Positions 16,703 to 25,547 are shown, counted from the first letter of the stretch. The stretch: DNA of 64,000 bases from Pseudarthrobacter sp. SSS035 (GCF_023273875.1 NZ_CP096882.1:4898001-4962000), one strand, 5' to 3'. Notes: generated by a model not told the origin, from the letters alone. Numbers and translations: made by a program.

Positions 16703-17170
16703 TCAGGGATTCAGATGCAGGGGGGTGTCCCATCGCTCGTAGCCCTCATCAACTGAGCCTTGCGAATATAGTGTGCTGCGCTTCGGGATCTTCCTTCGGA
16801 GCCTGTCCAACACGCCATGTTCCTTGTACACAATGGTGATTGTTTCAACGCTGCTGGAAGGCCTTACGGAGACGAGTTCCGTGTCCCCCCTCCGATACAC
16901 CTTCATAGGGAAGCCGGCGGCACTTGCGACTCCAAACTGGAGCCCAGAGCACATCTGTCCATACTCAAATCGCCGTATCTGCGCAGGCTTTCGGTGGATG
17001 CGCTCCAGCCTCCAGTAACCTCCGCCGACGGCCGTGAACGTCCAAGGCGACTCCATGCCGACTTGGCGCCAGTCGAGATAGGCCACTGCCAGGGCAATTA
17101 GGGCGATCCCCGTTCCGAAGATGCTCACAATCAGCGCCCACAGGGCGAGAATGTCTCCAGTTTCCGTCAT
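16703..17170 (-). CDS. Membrane-anchored hypothetical protein
   Basis: A 155-residue protein with one membrane segment at residues 8-31 and a beta-rich soluble domain after it (ESPWTFTAVGGGYWRLERIHRK, then TETVSVRPSSSVETITIV style strands). The domain has no motif I recognise. It is separate from its neighbours by more than 60 bases on both sides. Predicted to be anchored with most of the protein on one side of the membrane. Confidence 0.55.
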   Translation of the reverse strand: MTETGDILALWALIVSIFGTGIALIALAVAYLDWRQVGMESPWTFTAVGGGYWRLERIHRKPAQIRRFEYGQMCSGLQFGVASAAGFPMKVYRRGDTELVSVRPSSSVETITIVYKEHGVLDRLRRKIPKRSTLYSQGSVDEGYERWDTPLHLNP

Positions 17171-17238
17171 AGTTCAAGCCTTTCCCAACCTAGTGTTCGT
17201 CGAGAGCCTTCGAATACGGCGAGAACGATTTTTTCTTC

Positions 17239-17844
17239 TTAGGCACCGGGGGCCTTCGTCTCCGGGGCGACGCGTTGCAGCAAGGCGTTGTGTACCTTCT
17301 CCAGGGTGGTGCTGCGTGCCTCGGCGCTAGCGAGCTTCTTCTCCGCCTCCGCGGCCGCCCCGGCGGCGGCGCGTTCTGCTGCCCGTGAGTCTTCGAGCTC
17401 AGCGCCCCTGGCGGCCAGCTGCTGCTCCAAGGCCTGCGCCTTGGACTCCAGGGCGGTGACGCGGGCCTGAAAGTCAGCGGTCGCGGTTTCTCTCTCTGCG
17501 GCTGCCCTGTCCAGGTCCGCCACGAGCTCGGCGATTTCCAGGTCTTTGTCTTTGCGTTCCTGCGCCCAGGCCGCTTCTACGGCGGCGTGCCGGTCGGCCG
17601 CCTGGGTGGAGGCCTCGGCCCAGCAGGCAGCGGCGAGCCGGGTCGCTTGTTCGAGCAGGGCCGGCGGTGTCGCGGCGACCTGTCCGCCGGCGGCGAGCTT
17701 CTCCTCTGACCATTCCTTCAGGTAGCGGGTGGCGTCCGCGTTGCTGACGCCGGCTGCGGCGCGGACCGTGGAGACGGTCGGTCGGCGCTCTGCGCTGATC
17801 TGCTCGGCGGCGGCAAACACGCGGTCTTTCACACTCGACGTCAT
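17239..17844 (-). CDS. KfrA-like plasmid DNA-binding protein
   Basis: About 201 residues from ATG 17844 (GGGAGAAGACGCC precedes). The first 60 residues have the KfrA-type N-terminal DNA-binding domain (AAEQISAERRPTVSTVRAAAG, then SNADATRYLKEW). The remainder is a long Ala/Glu/Arg coiled coil. KfrA of RK2 binds its own promoter and forms filament-like structures that help plasmid partition. A perfect 19-bp inverted repeat starts 15 bases upstream of the start codon, which fits autoregulation. Confidence 0.8.
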   Translation of the reverse strand: MTSSVKDRVFAAAEQISAERRPTVSTVRAAAGVSNADATRYLKEWSEEKLAAGGQVAATPPALLEQATRLAAACWAEASTQAADRHAAVEAAWAQERKDKDLEIAELVADLDRAAAERETATADFQARVTALESKAQALEQQLAARGAELEDSRAAERAAAGAAAEAEKKLASAEARSTTLEKVHNALLQRVAPETKAPGA

Positions 17845-17858
17845 GGCGTCTTCTCCCA

Positions 17859-17900
17859 AGTAGTAGTAGGAGTAGTAACGATACTACTCCTACTACTACT
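17859..17900. promoter_or_regulatory. Perfect 19-bp inverted repeat, probable KfrA operator
   Basis: AGTAGTAGTAGGAGTAGTA (17859-17877) is repeated as its exact complement at 17882-17900 with a 4-base spacer. It consists largely of AGT steps and lies just ahead of the KfrA-like gene. KfrA proteins are known to bind inverted repeats in their promoter. The rest of 17901-18169 shows no gene or other element. Confidence 0.75.
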
Positions 17901-18169
17901 TTTCAAGGGTTTAGAACGGCGGTTCAGAATCGGGTCCGCTCCCCCAGCCCCCGGGCACCGCTGGTCGCCGGGGCCACCCGGGCACCGGCCGGCGCGGGCC
18001 GTCGTGGACGTAACCGTGTGGCGGGTGGCATGAGCCGGCAATCCGCTCACGAACGCTGGTCCAACAAAGAATGACCTGCAGGGCCCTTCCGCTACGGTAC
18101 CAACCGGGGGGGGTATCAGGGGGTGGATGACCCATGCTCGGAACCGGCAGAGTCAACTAGGCTGATCCG

Positions 18170-18316
18170 GTGGAAATCACCGGAACGATCCAAATGGCCG
18201 ACGGCAGCACCGACCACATCACCGCCCAGGGCGACACTTACGACAACGCCAAGGCTGTACTTGAGGCCGCCCTCCCCGAAGGCACGAAGCTGATCGCCAT
18301 CCGCAAGGACAGCTGA
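18170..18316 (+). CDS. Short conserved-type protein ending IAIRKDS
   Basis: A 48-residue protein from GTG 18170. Sequence features: EITGTIQMADGS, a HITAQG turn, a helix with AKAVLEAAL, and LIAIRKDS at the end. It resembles the product of 11083-11223 in length and pattern, which supports both as real genes. It ends 5 bases before the next gene. The fold is probably a single helix packed on strands; function unknown. Its presence twice on this plasmid suggests a common small plasmid protein. Confidence 0.6.
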   Translation: MEITGTIQMADGSTDHITAQGDTYDNAKAVLEAALPEGTKLIAIRKDS

Positions 18317-18321
18317 CCACG

Positions 18322-18993
18322 ATGCCCGAACACAGGACAGCGCCGCACCCGGAGTGGGTCCAGATGTACCGGCAAGGCCTCACCACCGCCAAAATCGCCG
18401 CCACAGCAGGCATCGGCCAAAGCACCGTCCGCTACCACCTGGCCATCGCCGCCGCCGCCGAACCCTCCATCAGGGACGACCACCGCAACGCAACCCGCAC
18501 CGCGCCGGCCACCCGCATCACCGCCGACGGGCTGCGGAACCTCGACGACACCCTCGCCCTGTACCGGGCCGAGGGCCGACTCCCCTCGAGCAGTTCCCCC
18601 TCCGCGCGGGAGCGCGCCCTGGCCATGTGGCTGGTCAGACGACGCCAGGACCACGACCAGGGAAGCCTCTCCCCCACCTACAGCGAAGGCCTGCAGGAAA
18701 TCCCCGGCTGGGAACAACGGACCCGCAAAGACAACGACGAAAAACGTTGGAACCAACGCCTGATCGAGCTCACCGACTACATGGGCACCGGGAACGACTG
18801 GCCCCGCCACAAAAAAACAGACACCGAACAAGAACGACTCCTGGGCATGTGGCTGCACATCCAGCGCATGAAGTACCGCCGCAACGAACTGGACCAGGAC
18901 AAAGAAGAACAGCTGAACACACTCCTGCGTGGCTGGCGGGACGGCAGGACCCGCGGCCGACCGCCCGGCTCCCCAAACATCCCACGCGGCTGA
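18322..18993 (+). CDS. Helicase-associated-domain protein with N-terminal helix-turn-helix
   Basis: A 223-residue protein. Residues 10-45 form a helix-turn-helix (MYRQGLTTAKIAATAGIGQSTVRYHL style). After a linker there are two copies of the helicase-associated (HA) helical repeat, each with a Trp-rich core (ERALAMWLVRRRQDH, then ERLLGMWLHIQRMKY) and ending near LLRGW. HA repeats usually follow a helicase and bind nucleic acid; here no helicase domain is attached. It follows the 48-residue gene by 5 bases and is likely in its operon. Confidence 0.65.
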   Translation: MPEHRTAPHPEWVQMYRQGLTTAKIAATAGIGQSTVRYHLAIAAAAEPSIRDDHRNATRTAPATRITADGLRNLDDTLALYRAEGRLPSSSSPSARERALAMWLVRRRQDHDQGSLSPTYSEGLQEIPGWEQRTRKDNDEKRWNQRLIELTDYMGTGNDWPRHKKTDTEQERLLGMWLHIQRMKYRRNELDQDKEEQLNTLLRGWRDGRTRGRPPGSPNIPRG

Positions 18994-19056
18994 ACGGCTG
19001 CGGCGGCCCTTGAGCTGCACCGCGGTTCCCCGTCGGTCCACTTGATTGCTAGCTAT

Positions 19057-19105
19057 ATCTACTGATATCTATCGTTTTGCTACACTTGCATATATTTCAG
19101 TAGAT
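19057..19105. promoter_or_regulatory. Inverted repeat in AT-rich promoter of AAA ATPase gene
   Basis: ATCTACTGATAT (19057-19068) and ATTTCAGTAGAT (19094-19105) are complementary at 11 of 12 positions, 25 bases apart, in a marked AT-rich patch directly upstream of the ATPase gene. Likely a promoter with an operator, or a binding site for a plasmid maintenance protein. Confidence 0.5.
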
Positions 19106-19126
19106 CTTCCTAGAGATGAGACTCGC

Positions 19127-20293
19127 TTGGATCCCGTATCGAATCCCTACTCGCCCGGAGCCGGCCGGAAACCCGCGGCCCTGGTCGGTCGCGACCAACC
19201 GCGCAGGGATTGGCAGATTGCAATCGAACGTGTTGAATCCGGCAGAACGGCCCAGCCCTTCGTTCTCTACGGGCTAAGAGGCGTGGGCAAGACAGTTCTA
19301 CTCTCGGACTTCCGCCGCTCCGCGAGTGAGCGAGACTGGCTCGTCGCACAGGTCGAAGCCGGCGCCGGCAAGTCCCTTCGCGAGGCGCTAGGAGAAGCCC
19401 TTCACGCACCACTTGCCGATCTGGCACGCCCCTCGGCCGGAAGCCGACTACTCAAGGCGCTAAAAACAGCCGTCAGTTTCAAAGCCTCCTACGACCAGAG
19501 CGGAACCTGGAACTTCGGCCTGGACCTGGACGGGGCCTCAGGCGGAGGAGCGGACACCGGCGTCCTCGAAACAGATCTCCGCAAACTCATCCACGACCTG
19601 GCCTTGGCCGCAGAGGAGGAGAGCGTCGGCCTGGCGATCCTGATTGACGAAGCCCAGGACCTCAATCCGGCCGAACTCGTGGCACTCTGCGCCATCGCCC
19701 ACGCCGCCGCGCAAGACGACTGGCGCGTCCTCTTCGCGTTTGCCGGACTGCCGAGCCTGCCCAGGGTCCTCGCCGAAGCGAAGTCATACGCCGAACGGTT
19801 CAATTACGAGAAGATCGAGGAACTCCGCGGCACCGTCGCCTCCGAAGCCCTGACGAAACCGGCAAGCGAGGATGGGGTCGAATGGGAGGACTCCGCCGTC
19901 GCCCTGATCGTCGACGAAAGCGCAGGCTATCCGTACTTCCTGCAGCAATTCGGACAAGACACATGGAACGCCGCAACGGGTGTGAAAATCACCTTCGACG
20001 ATGCCCGCGTTGGTGCCGCCAATGGCCGGGCATCCCTGGACAGCGGCTTCTTCCGCGCCCGCTGGGACCGGGCAACCCGAGCCGAACAGAACTACCTCAG
20101 GGCCATGGCCGAAGACGACGACAAAGGCAGCTCATCCGGCGAAATAGCAGTACGGCTGGGACGAGGGCCGGCCAGTTTCGGCCCGATCCGGGCGAACCTG
20201 ATCGCGAAGGGCCTGGTCTACGCCCCAGAACATGGAGTCATCGCATTCACCGTTCCTGGAATGGCCGCGTTCATCAAACGCCAACCCAAGTGA
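19127..20293 (+). CDS. AAA+ ATPase of the ORC/Cdc6-like (STAND-type) group
   Basis: About 388 residues. Walker A is LYGLRGVGKTVLL, Walker B is LAILIDEAQDL, and a sensor region FAFAGLPSLP follows; the C-terminal part is a winged helix (GEIAVRLGRGPASFGPIRANLIAKGLVY). I set the start at TTG 19127 because the family usually begins with a short DPV-NPY-PGAG motif; an ATG at 19046 lies inside the AT-rich inverted-repeat region. Such proteins occur on actinobacterial plasmids as stand-alone ATPases of unknown role. It is convergent with the partition operon. Confidence 0.7.
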   Translation: MDPVSNPYSPGAGRKPAALVGRDQPRRDWQIAIERVESGRTAQPFVLYGLRGVGKTVLLSDFRRSASERDWLVAQVEAGAGKSLREALGEALHAPLADLARPSAGSRLLKALKTAVSFKASYDQSGTWNFGLDLDGASGGGADTGVLETDLRKLIHDLALAAEEESVGLAILIDEAQDLNPAELVALCAIAHAAAQDDWRVLFAFAGLPSLPRVLAEAKSYAERFNYEKIEELRGTVASEALTKPASEDGVEWEDSAVALIVDESAGYPYFLQQFGQDTWNAATGVKITFDDARVGAANGRASLDSGFFRARWDRATRAEQNYLRAMAEDDDKGSSSGEIAVRLGRGPASFGPIRANLIAKGLVYAPEHGVIAFTVPGMAAFIKRQPK

Positions 20294-20409
20294 GCGTAGT
20301 AGTCCGGGAATCGCAGGGCGGGTACGCGCTCGGCTCAGGCCTCCGTCATCCGAGCGGTCAAAACGTCCGTCCCACGTTCTCGCCGACTTTGATTCAGGCA
20401 ATGAGTTCT

Positions 20410-20448
20410 GACTGTCTAATCCGGTGCTTAGTACCGGATTAGACAGTC
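20410..20448. repeat. Perfect 16-bp inverted repeat between convergent genes
   Basis: GACTGTCTAATCCGGT (20410-20425) and its exact complement (20433-20448) are separated by 7 bases. It lies between the convergent ATPase gene and the partition operon. A bidirectional terminator is the simplest reading, but there is no T-tract on either strand, so a protein-binding site linked to partition is also possible. Confidence 0.6.
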
Positions 20449-20560
20449 CTTGCCGCGGATTGGTATCAAAGGGTCGTTTCTGACATCGACACCCCGAGCG
20501 ACTGGGGACGCTGCAATCTAAGCCTCATGGTCGGTTCGCGACCGATGCTGCACCGGACCG

Positions 20561-21256
20561 TTACTCCTTGTTCTGGTGACCCCTATAAGCGGTGAGAACT
20601 CCAACGAAGAACGCGTTCCTGTTATCAGCCGTCCACGTGCGAGCCAGACTGATGATCACCCGCATGTGGTCTCTGCGGAATCGCAGCGGCCTGGTCTCCG
20701 GCTCGACTGAACCACGAGGAAGTTTGGGTATAGCAGGCGCCCGCCCAAAGATGTCATTGGCGGGAATCTGGCTGTCATTCGGAGCAAAAATCTGTCCGAA
20801 CCGATTCTCGGCTGCGACCCAGCTGATCGCGTTCAAGACAATTCCCGGATACGAGATCCCTGTGCTGTCATGGTGCTCCCCCAGCCACTGGTTCAGGTCC
20901 TTGGGAAGGTAGAGAGTGACGTGACCGGAATGTTCCTCTTCGGCGGGTTCGATCTTGACCGGGGCTGTGACATCGAAAGCTGGCGCCAACCGGTCCACTG
21001 CCTGTGCCGGTGAAGCCGCTACAGGCGTATTCGATGCTGGTGCTTCAGCAGGATCCGCACCCTCAGGCGCAGGCTCCGACGCAGCCACGAGCACCGCCGG
21101 GGCTTCAAGTGTTTCAGGTGCAGGCTCAGGCGTTGTTTCGAGAAAGTGCTCGACTGGAGCCTCTTCAACTGCGGCAGGCACAGGTTGCAGCACACGCTTT
21201 TTAAGGCCGCTGAGGGCGCTGAGATCCATCTTTCCCGGGCTGGAGGGCAGGCTCAT
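20561..21256 (-). CDS. ParA partner (ParB-like) plasmid partition protein
   Basis: A 231-residue protein that overlaps the ParA gene by 4 bases (ATGA). The first 110 residues are Pro/Ala/Glu-rich and disordered. The central part GHVTLYLPKDLNQWLGEHHDSTGISYPGIVLNAI looks like a ribbon-helix-helix DNA-binding unit, followed by a C-terminal helical part. This layout suits a type Ib-like or mycobacteriophage-type partition partner, not classical ParB: no ParB N-terminal motif (GERR) is present. It would bind a centromere, probably in the repeat region upstream of parA. Confidence 0.65.
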   Translation of the reverse strand: MSLPSSPGKMDLSALSGLKKRVLQPVPAAVEEAPVEHFLETTPEPAPETLEAPAVLVAASEPAPEGADPAEAPASNTPVAASPAQAVDRLAPAFDVTAPVKIEPAEEEHSGHVTLYLPKDLNQWLGEHHDSTGISYPGIVLNAISWVAAENRFGQIFAPNDSQIPANDIFGRAPAIPKLPRGSVEPETRPLRFRRDHMRVIISLARTWTADNRNAFFVGVLTAYRGHQNKE

Positions 21257-22224
21257 TTGGCGGCTACCTCAAGACTCTCGTCAAGCACTTCCTCCTGGGC
21301 TTGGAGCTCCTGGACGATCTGCTCGGTCAGTCGCATGTAATCCTCGGCCAGGTTGCCTGCCGACTGCGCGATGCGGGGTTCATCCGAGCTCTTCCCCTTG
21401 TTACGCAGCCGCTCCCAGAACGGTGACTGAGTCGCTGCCCTGGCGGCCAGCTCGTGTGCAGCGAGACCACGGAAGCTGGCGTCTGCGTCAGCTGCAACAA
21501 CGTCTCGGATACTGCCTTCGAACACGGGCGCGATGCCGTCCAGGGACTCCTCGAGCAGTGTGCGGGCCTGTTTGTCCACGTTCCTAGCGTTAGTGGGAAT
21601 GCCAAAGAGGATGACCCCGAGCAGCGACACTGCTGGATTGTCATTCTGGACACTAAGGATGCGACGGGCCAGTGACTCAAGGCCGCGAATAGACTTCGGC
21701 TCAGGCTTCACGGGCGCAAGAATCCAACGGGAGGCCAACATCGCTTCCTCAATGGCGGTCCAACCGGCCTCTGATGGCGGGGTGTCGATCAGGACGATGT
21801 CGTAGTTCGGGGCAATCTTTGCCAAGGTCCGTGCCACTCCCCCACGCATCTTGCCCTGGCGGGATGCATCTCCCTGGAAGGTGTCCATGAGCTGCGCTGT
21901 GTGGTTGCCGCCGGCCAGGACATCCAGGCCCGGCCGCACATCCTTGATTGGCACTGGGATCTTGTCGTACCGGACTGCAATGTCCAGTGCTTCACCGCGA
22001 TCGTACCGGTCATCGTTGATGATGCCCAGGTTGGTAGACGTGTCGCCCTGGGAGTCCAGGTCGACGACGAGCACCTTGTAACCGGCTTCAGCGAGAAGAG
22101 CAGCGAGATTGGTGGTCACGGTCGTCTTGCCGACGCCGCCTTTGCCATTGGAGATGCAGATGGTGCGTCGCGACGCCAGTTGAACGGCGGGCGACAACGT
22201 GTGCGAGGTAGTTGCCGTATCCAT
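21253..22224 (-). CDS. parA: ParA plasmid partition ATPase
   Basis: About 323 residues. Walker A KGGVGKTTVTTN, motif with DLDSQGDTSTNLG, and Walker B VLIDTPPSE define a ParA-type ATPase. ParA forms ATP-dependent DNA-bound gradients that move plasmid copies apart. I choose ATG 22224, with AGGA 8 bases ahead, over ATG 22233. The partner gene follows with a 4-base overlap, and an AT-rich region with repeated GTGCA-type motifs lies directly upstream, the normal place for a centromere and the par promoter. Confidence 0.9.
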   Translation of the reverse strand: MDTATTSHTLSPAVQLASRRTICISNGKGGVGKTTVTTNLAALLAEAGYKVLVVDLDSQGDTSTNLGIINDDRYDRGEALDIAVRYDKIPVPIKDVRPGLDVLAGGNHTAQLMDTFQGDASRQGKMRGGVARTLAKIAPNYDIVLIDTPPSEAGWTAIEEAMLASRWILAPVKPEPKSIRGLESLARRILSVQNDNPAVSLLGVILFGIPTNARNVDKQARTLLEESLDGIAPVFEGSIRDVVAADADASFRGLAAHELAARAATQSPFWERLRNKGKSSDEPRIAQSAGNLAEDYMRLTEQIVQELQAQEEVLDESLEVAAK

Positions 22225-22893
22225 AGTGCACATCCTAAGTGCGACCGGTGCAGTGCAGCGGCATATTTACTGTCGTGTCGAAGCACAGCACTAGTGCACT
22301 TACTTTGCACTAGTTAATCAGTAGCTATGCAGTTGAAACAAAGTAATGGCACATTAGCATCGCACCTTATTCGCGCTAGCTTAGCTAGCGCTCCACAAGT
22401 ATGTGACCATTGAAATTGCCCTACAGCGACCACCAAACGAAACACAAGTGCAAAGCACATGCAAGTACAGAAGACCAGTAAATGTATAGCTACTACGCAC
22501 TAAGTGCACACACTAAGCGTGCGCTATAAATCGCAGTAAAAACGCAGTCTCCAAGTAGTAGATAAAGAGTACGAGATGCAGTGAAAACGAAGTATGGCTT
22601 ACTCGCAGAGGTTGCGAAGTGGCATCATTCACCTCCCTCAGGCGGCAGCATGCTGCGCGCGAGACCCGTCAAAACCGGGTCCTGTTCCGAGTCTTGCTGT
22701 GCCTGGCTGCTACCGTGAAGCCCACTCCGGTTATGACCTTCGCCAGGACAGCGCCATCACTGGCACCCGCCCTGGCCCTCAGCTCACGTGCGACCAAACC
22801 TGCCGGTACTCCAGTAGTGTCAGGATCGGCCAGAAGTACCCACCTGACTGCCAGCCGTAGGCCAGCCGCGCCCTATCAGAAGGATCCTGAGCC
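22225..22893. other. AT-rich repeat region: candidate centromere (parS) or origin
   Basis: This non-coding region is much richer in A+T than its surroundings. It contains about a dozen GTGCA or TGCAC units, several as dyads: ACTAGTGCA/TGCACTAGT at 22290-22314 (9-bp arms, 7-base spacer), and further clusters near 22226-22256, 22443-22465 and 22492-22525. A separate palindrome, GCGCTAGCT-T-AGCTAGCGC, is at 22373-22391. The position directly upstream of parA fits a centromere bound by the partition partner. An origin with iterons is the alternative, since rep is 3 kb away. From about 22,600 on I see nothing clear. Confidence 0.55.
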
Positions 22894-23229
22894 ATGAGCC
22901 ACCCAAACCACTACCAGCCAAACACGCCCCACACACCGCCGGTCTATGTCCAGACACCTATGTTTGTACAGTCACCGCCCAAGGGGATGAGTGTGGCCAG
23001 CATGGTCCTTGGCCTCGTATCAATCTTCTTCGGCTGGACATTTCTCGTGCCGCTTCTTGGTCTGATTCTCGGGCTCATCGGCCTCAAGAAAGAACCGGCA
23101 GGCAAAGGCATGGCCGTCACCGGTGTCATTCTCAACGGTCTCATGATCACCGGCTGGGTGCTGCTGGTAATGCTGCTCCTTGGAGTAGGCATGTTCGGCA
23201 CGGCGGCAGCGGTAAACGGCACCGCCTAG
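22894..23229 (+). CDS. DUF4190 domain membrane protein
   Basis: A 111-residue protein with a Pro/Gln-rich cytoplasmic start (about 35 residues) and two membrane segments joined by a short loop GLKKEPAGKGMAVTGVILN, the DUF4190 signature. AGAAGGA precedes the ATG. Such proteins are common in actinobacteria and have no established function. It stands alone between the centromere-like region and rep. Confidence 0.75.
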   Translation: MSHPNHYQPNTPHTPPVYVQTPMFVQSPPKGMSVASMVLGLVSIFFGWTFLVPLLGLILGLIGLKKEPAGKGMAVTGVILNGLMITGWVLLVMLLLGVGMFGTAAAVNGTA

Positions 23230-23536
23230 TAGCGCAGCGCTTGGTCGTACCAAGAGGTCAGGGTGTCTCGTTCGTGTGTCTTGCAGCCCAACCGTTGGGA
23301 GAACCCAGACGCAGGTCAGTGCTCGGATCCAGGATTGCTAGCGTCTGATATTCGACTTTTTCACAAGTCACCCCGGCATAGGCCCAACAGCCCCTGCACA
23401 CTTCACCAGCACCATTTGACTAGCAGCATGGTAGTGGTTGCCGTGCCGGCGCATGCTCAAGTCGTTTGGTCCACGGCAACCACTGTTCTCAAGCGTAGCG
23501 AAGCCGCCGGGGTCCCGTGCGGCCACATCGTTGTTG
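23230..23536. other. Non-coding interval
   Basis: Between the DUF4190 gene and the convergent rep gene. I see no convincing gene, strong hairpin or repeat here. Confidence 0.4.
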
Positions 23537-25432
23537 CTATCCGGTTGCTGTGAAGGCCATGTGGGCGAGGGTCGAGTCATCCGGTGGTCCTTCGAATTCT
23601 TCCCAGGGGTAATCATCGGTGGGGGAGAGGAGCTCGGCGACGGTGTGGGCGCGTTTGGTGAGCCATTCTTTCCAGATGGTGCGGTCGTGCTCGTATTTCT
23701 TCAGCTGCACGACAACGGCTTCCAAGACACCGAACCGCTCAGCGAGGTCCTTCAACGACGCCGCGGACACGATCGACCAAGCAAGGTCCTTGCCCCGGGT
23801 GATCAGGTTCCACGCGGCCAGGACCTCCAAGGCCTCACCCAGGGCCGTTCTGGAGAGCCCGCTGGCCCGGATAAGATCCACGCTCCGCAACGGCACCGAC
23901 GAGTGTTCCAACGCCTCATAGGCGAACGCCGCCGGCAGCCCGAGTTCCCGGAATACCGGGCGCAGGGCATGGATCTTGCCTTTACGCCAAGACAGGTCCT
24001 CGGCAGCCGGCTTCACGTCCTCGGGAATGGTCAGCATGTACTGATCTCCTTTGGTTCCCCTGCCACTCTCCACCAGCGTCACCAACGCCTCAGATTCTGA
24101 CCTCAACGCCCGCAGATGCGTGGCAACAGTCGTGTGGTCCAGTCCGGTGGCCACGGCAACGGACCGGACACCGAACTCCACGAAACGAGATGCCGTCATA
24201 TGCGCGGCCTCACCAAGTGCACGCAAGATCATTCTTCTGGCCAGCCCGTTCCTGGAGTCCTCGTACCGGGGTTCCTTCAACCTGAGCGCGTTGCGCCAGG
24301 TCCGGATGAACCGGTGTTCAGCATCCGGAGTTAACGAGACCGCAGACCCTGTAAACCCTCCCCCCTGTGTAGATGGCTGGCTTGTGGGGTTTTTGCGGGC
24401 ATTGTTCTTCCCGTCCTGGCTGGTACGGGTTTTTTGCACGTACGCGACTGCGTTGGCCCAGTCATCTTTCAGGGCCTTTGCCCTGTGCCGGGAGGGGTAG
24501 CGGACGTAGAAGGAGGCCAGTCCTGGCCAGTGGCCCTGCAGCATGCGGCGCTGCACGTCGGTGACGGAGAGGCCGGCGGCCGCGGCGCCGGCCAGGACGG
24601 CCTGGCGGGCCTCGGAGTCAGTGGGATACCTGTTGACGTCGTACAGCCCTGTCATCGCCAGCTGCAGCATGGGTCGGGACATCCGGCCCGTGCCCTGAAG
24701 AACCTGCTGTGAGCGTTCCTCCAGTGCCGGCAGGACTGTGAGGGGTTGTTCCAGGCGTAGGGCCCGGACCGCGGAGATCTCCCTGGCCAGCTCAACGTTC
24801 ATGGTGTTCCACACCGATACGGCGTTCGGACGCCGGGCGATGTCGTAGGCGGCGTTCAGGCTCATGGCCAGTTCCTGGTGGCCACCGCGCTTGTGCGGGG
24901 ACCCAGGAACACGCATGCAGCCGTGCAACAAGTTTTGGTGCGGGGTCTTGTCCAAGCTCCGGTACCGGGTGCCCAGGGCTTCGACAAGATCACGCGCCTG
25001 CGAGAACGTAACCCGCTCCTGCAGCGGGATGTACACGTGGCGGCCACCGTTGGGGGAGTAGTCCTCGATCCATCGCGCACCGCAGCGACCCAGCCAGGAC
25101 GTCACCGCCCTGACCTCGGACGTGACCAGGTCAACGCCGGCAACGGATGAGTCAAAGTCAAGGAAGATCGCAGCGCACGTGCCGTCCTTCCCGAAAATAC
25201 GCACCGCGGACGGGAACGAGGGGAGAGTCCCGGTCAGGTCCCGTTCATGCTTCTGAGGATACGACTTACCGCCATCACGGGACAGGCGCACCCGCGGTTG
25301 GCCCGCGAGAAGGGGGGCCAATGCCGACCACACCGCCCCAGGAGCCGAAACCGGCGCCGGCGCGACACGGACACGAATGTTGGGTGCAACGGATGTTGAC
25401 CCAGCCAAGACTGGCTGTACGATAGTGACCAA
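23537..25432 (-). CDS. rep: Plasmid replication initiator with primase-like domain
   Basis: About 631 residues. The N-terminal half has an archaeo-eukaryotic-primase-like core: AIFLDFDSS supplies the acidic residues and YSPNGGRHVYIPL the G-G-x-H motif, followed by conserved LHGCMRVPGSPHKRGG. The C-terminal half has two winged-helix-like units (ASRFVEFGVRSVAVATGLDHTTVATHL, then VDLIRASGLSRTALGEALEVL). Together these suit a plasmid Rep that primes replication and binds the origin. The start is not certain: I prefer TTG 25432, just after AAAGGAA, because the frame upstream to GTG 25546 runs through two hairpins and looks non-coding. Confidence 0.7.
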   Translation of the reverse strand: MVTIVQPVLAGSTSVAPNIRVRVAPAPVSAPGAVWSALAPLLAGQPRVRLSRDGGKSYPQKHERDLTGTLPSFPSAVRIFGKDGTCAAIFLDFDSSVAGVDLVTSEVRAVTSWLGRCGARWIEDYSPNGGRHVYIPLQERVTFSQARDLVEALGTRYRSLDKTPHQNLLHGCMRVPGSPHKRGGHQELAMSLNAAYDIARRPNAVSVWNTMNVELAREISAVRALRLEQPLTVLPALEERSQQVLQGTGRMSRPMLQLAMTGLYDVNRYPTDSEARQAVLAGAAAAGLSVTDVQRRMLQGHWPGLASFYVRYPSRHRAKALKDDWANAVAYVQKTRTSQDGKNNARKNPTSQPSTQGGGFTGSAVSLTPDAEHRFIRTWRNALRLKEPRYEDSRNGLARRMILRALGEAAHMTASRFVEFGVRSVAVATGLDHTTVATHLRALRSESEALVTLVESGRGTKGDQYMLTIPEDVKPAAEDLSWRKGKIHALRPVFRELGLPAAFAYEALEHSSVPLRSVDLIRASGLSRTALGEALEVLAAWNLITRGKDLAWSIVSAASLKDLAERFGVLEAVVVQLKKYEHDRTIWKEWLTKRAHTVAELLSPTDDYPWEEFEGPPDDSTLAHMAFTATG

Positions 25433-25465
25433 GTTCCTTTCACTTGTGGAAGGGTACGAAAAAGT

Positions 25466-25480
25466 CCACCCACAGGGTGG
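25466..25480 (-). promoter_or_regulatory. Hairpin with T-tract in rep leader, possible attenuator
   Basis: Read on the minus strand, CCACCC, loop TGT, GGGTGG, then ACTTTTT, about 30 bases before the proposed rep start. A promoter-like pair (TTGGCG, 17 bases, TATTCA) lies upstream at about 25518-25490. Premature termination here could limit Rep synthesis. Confidence 0.45.
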
Positions 25481-25547
25481 GTGTTGAATAAAGTTCAGAT
25501 CGGGTCCCGCCAAGAACATGATCTGGACGACAAACTTCAGAGGCACC

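Noticed and set aside
22619..22897. Plus-strand frame of 92 codons ending in an ATGA overlap with the DUF4190 gene
   Set aside because: The overlap is suggestive, but the product is low in defined structure, has no ribosome-binding site, and another frame in the same stretch is equally open.
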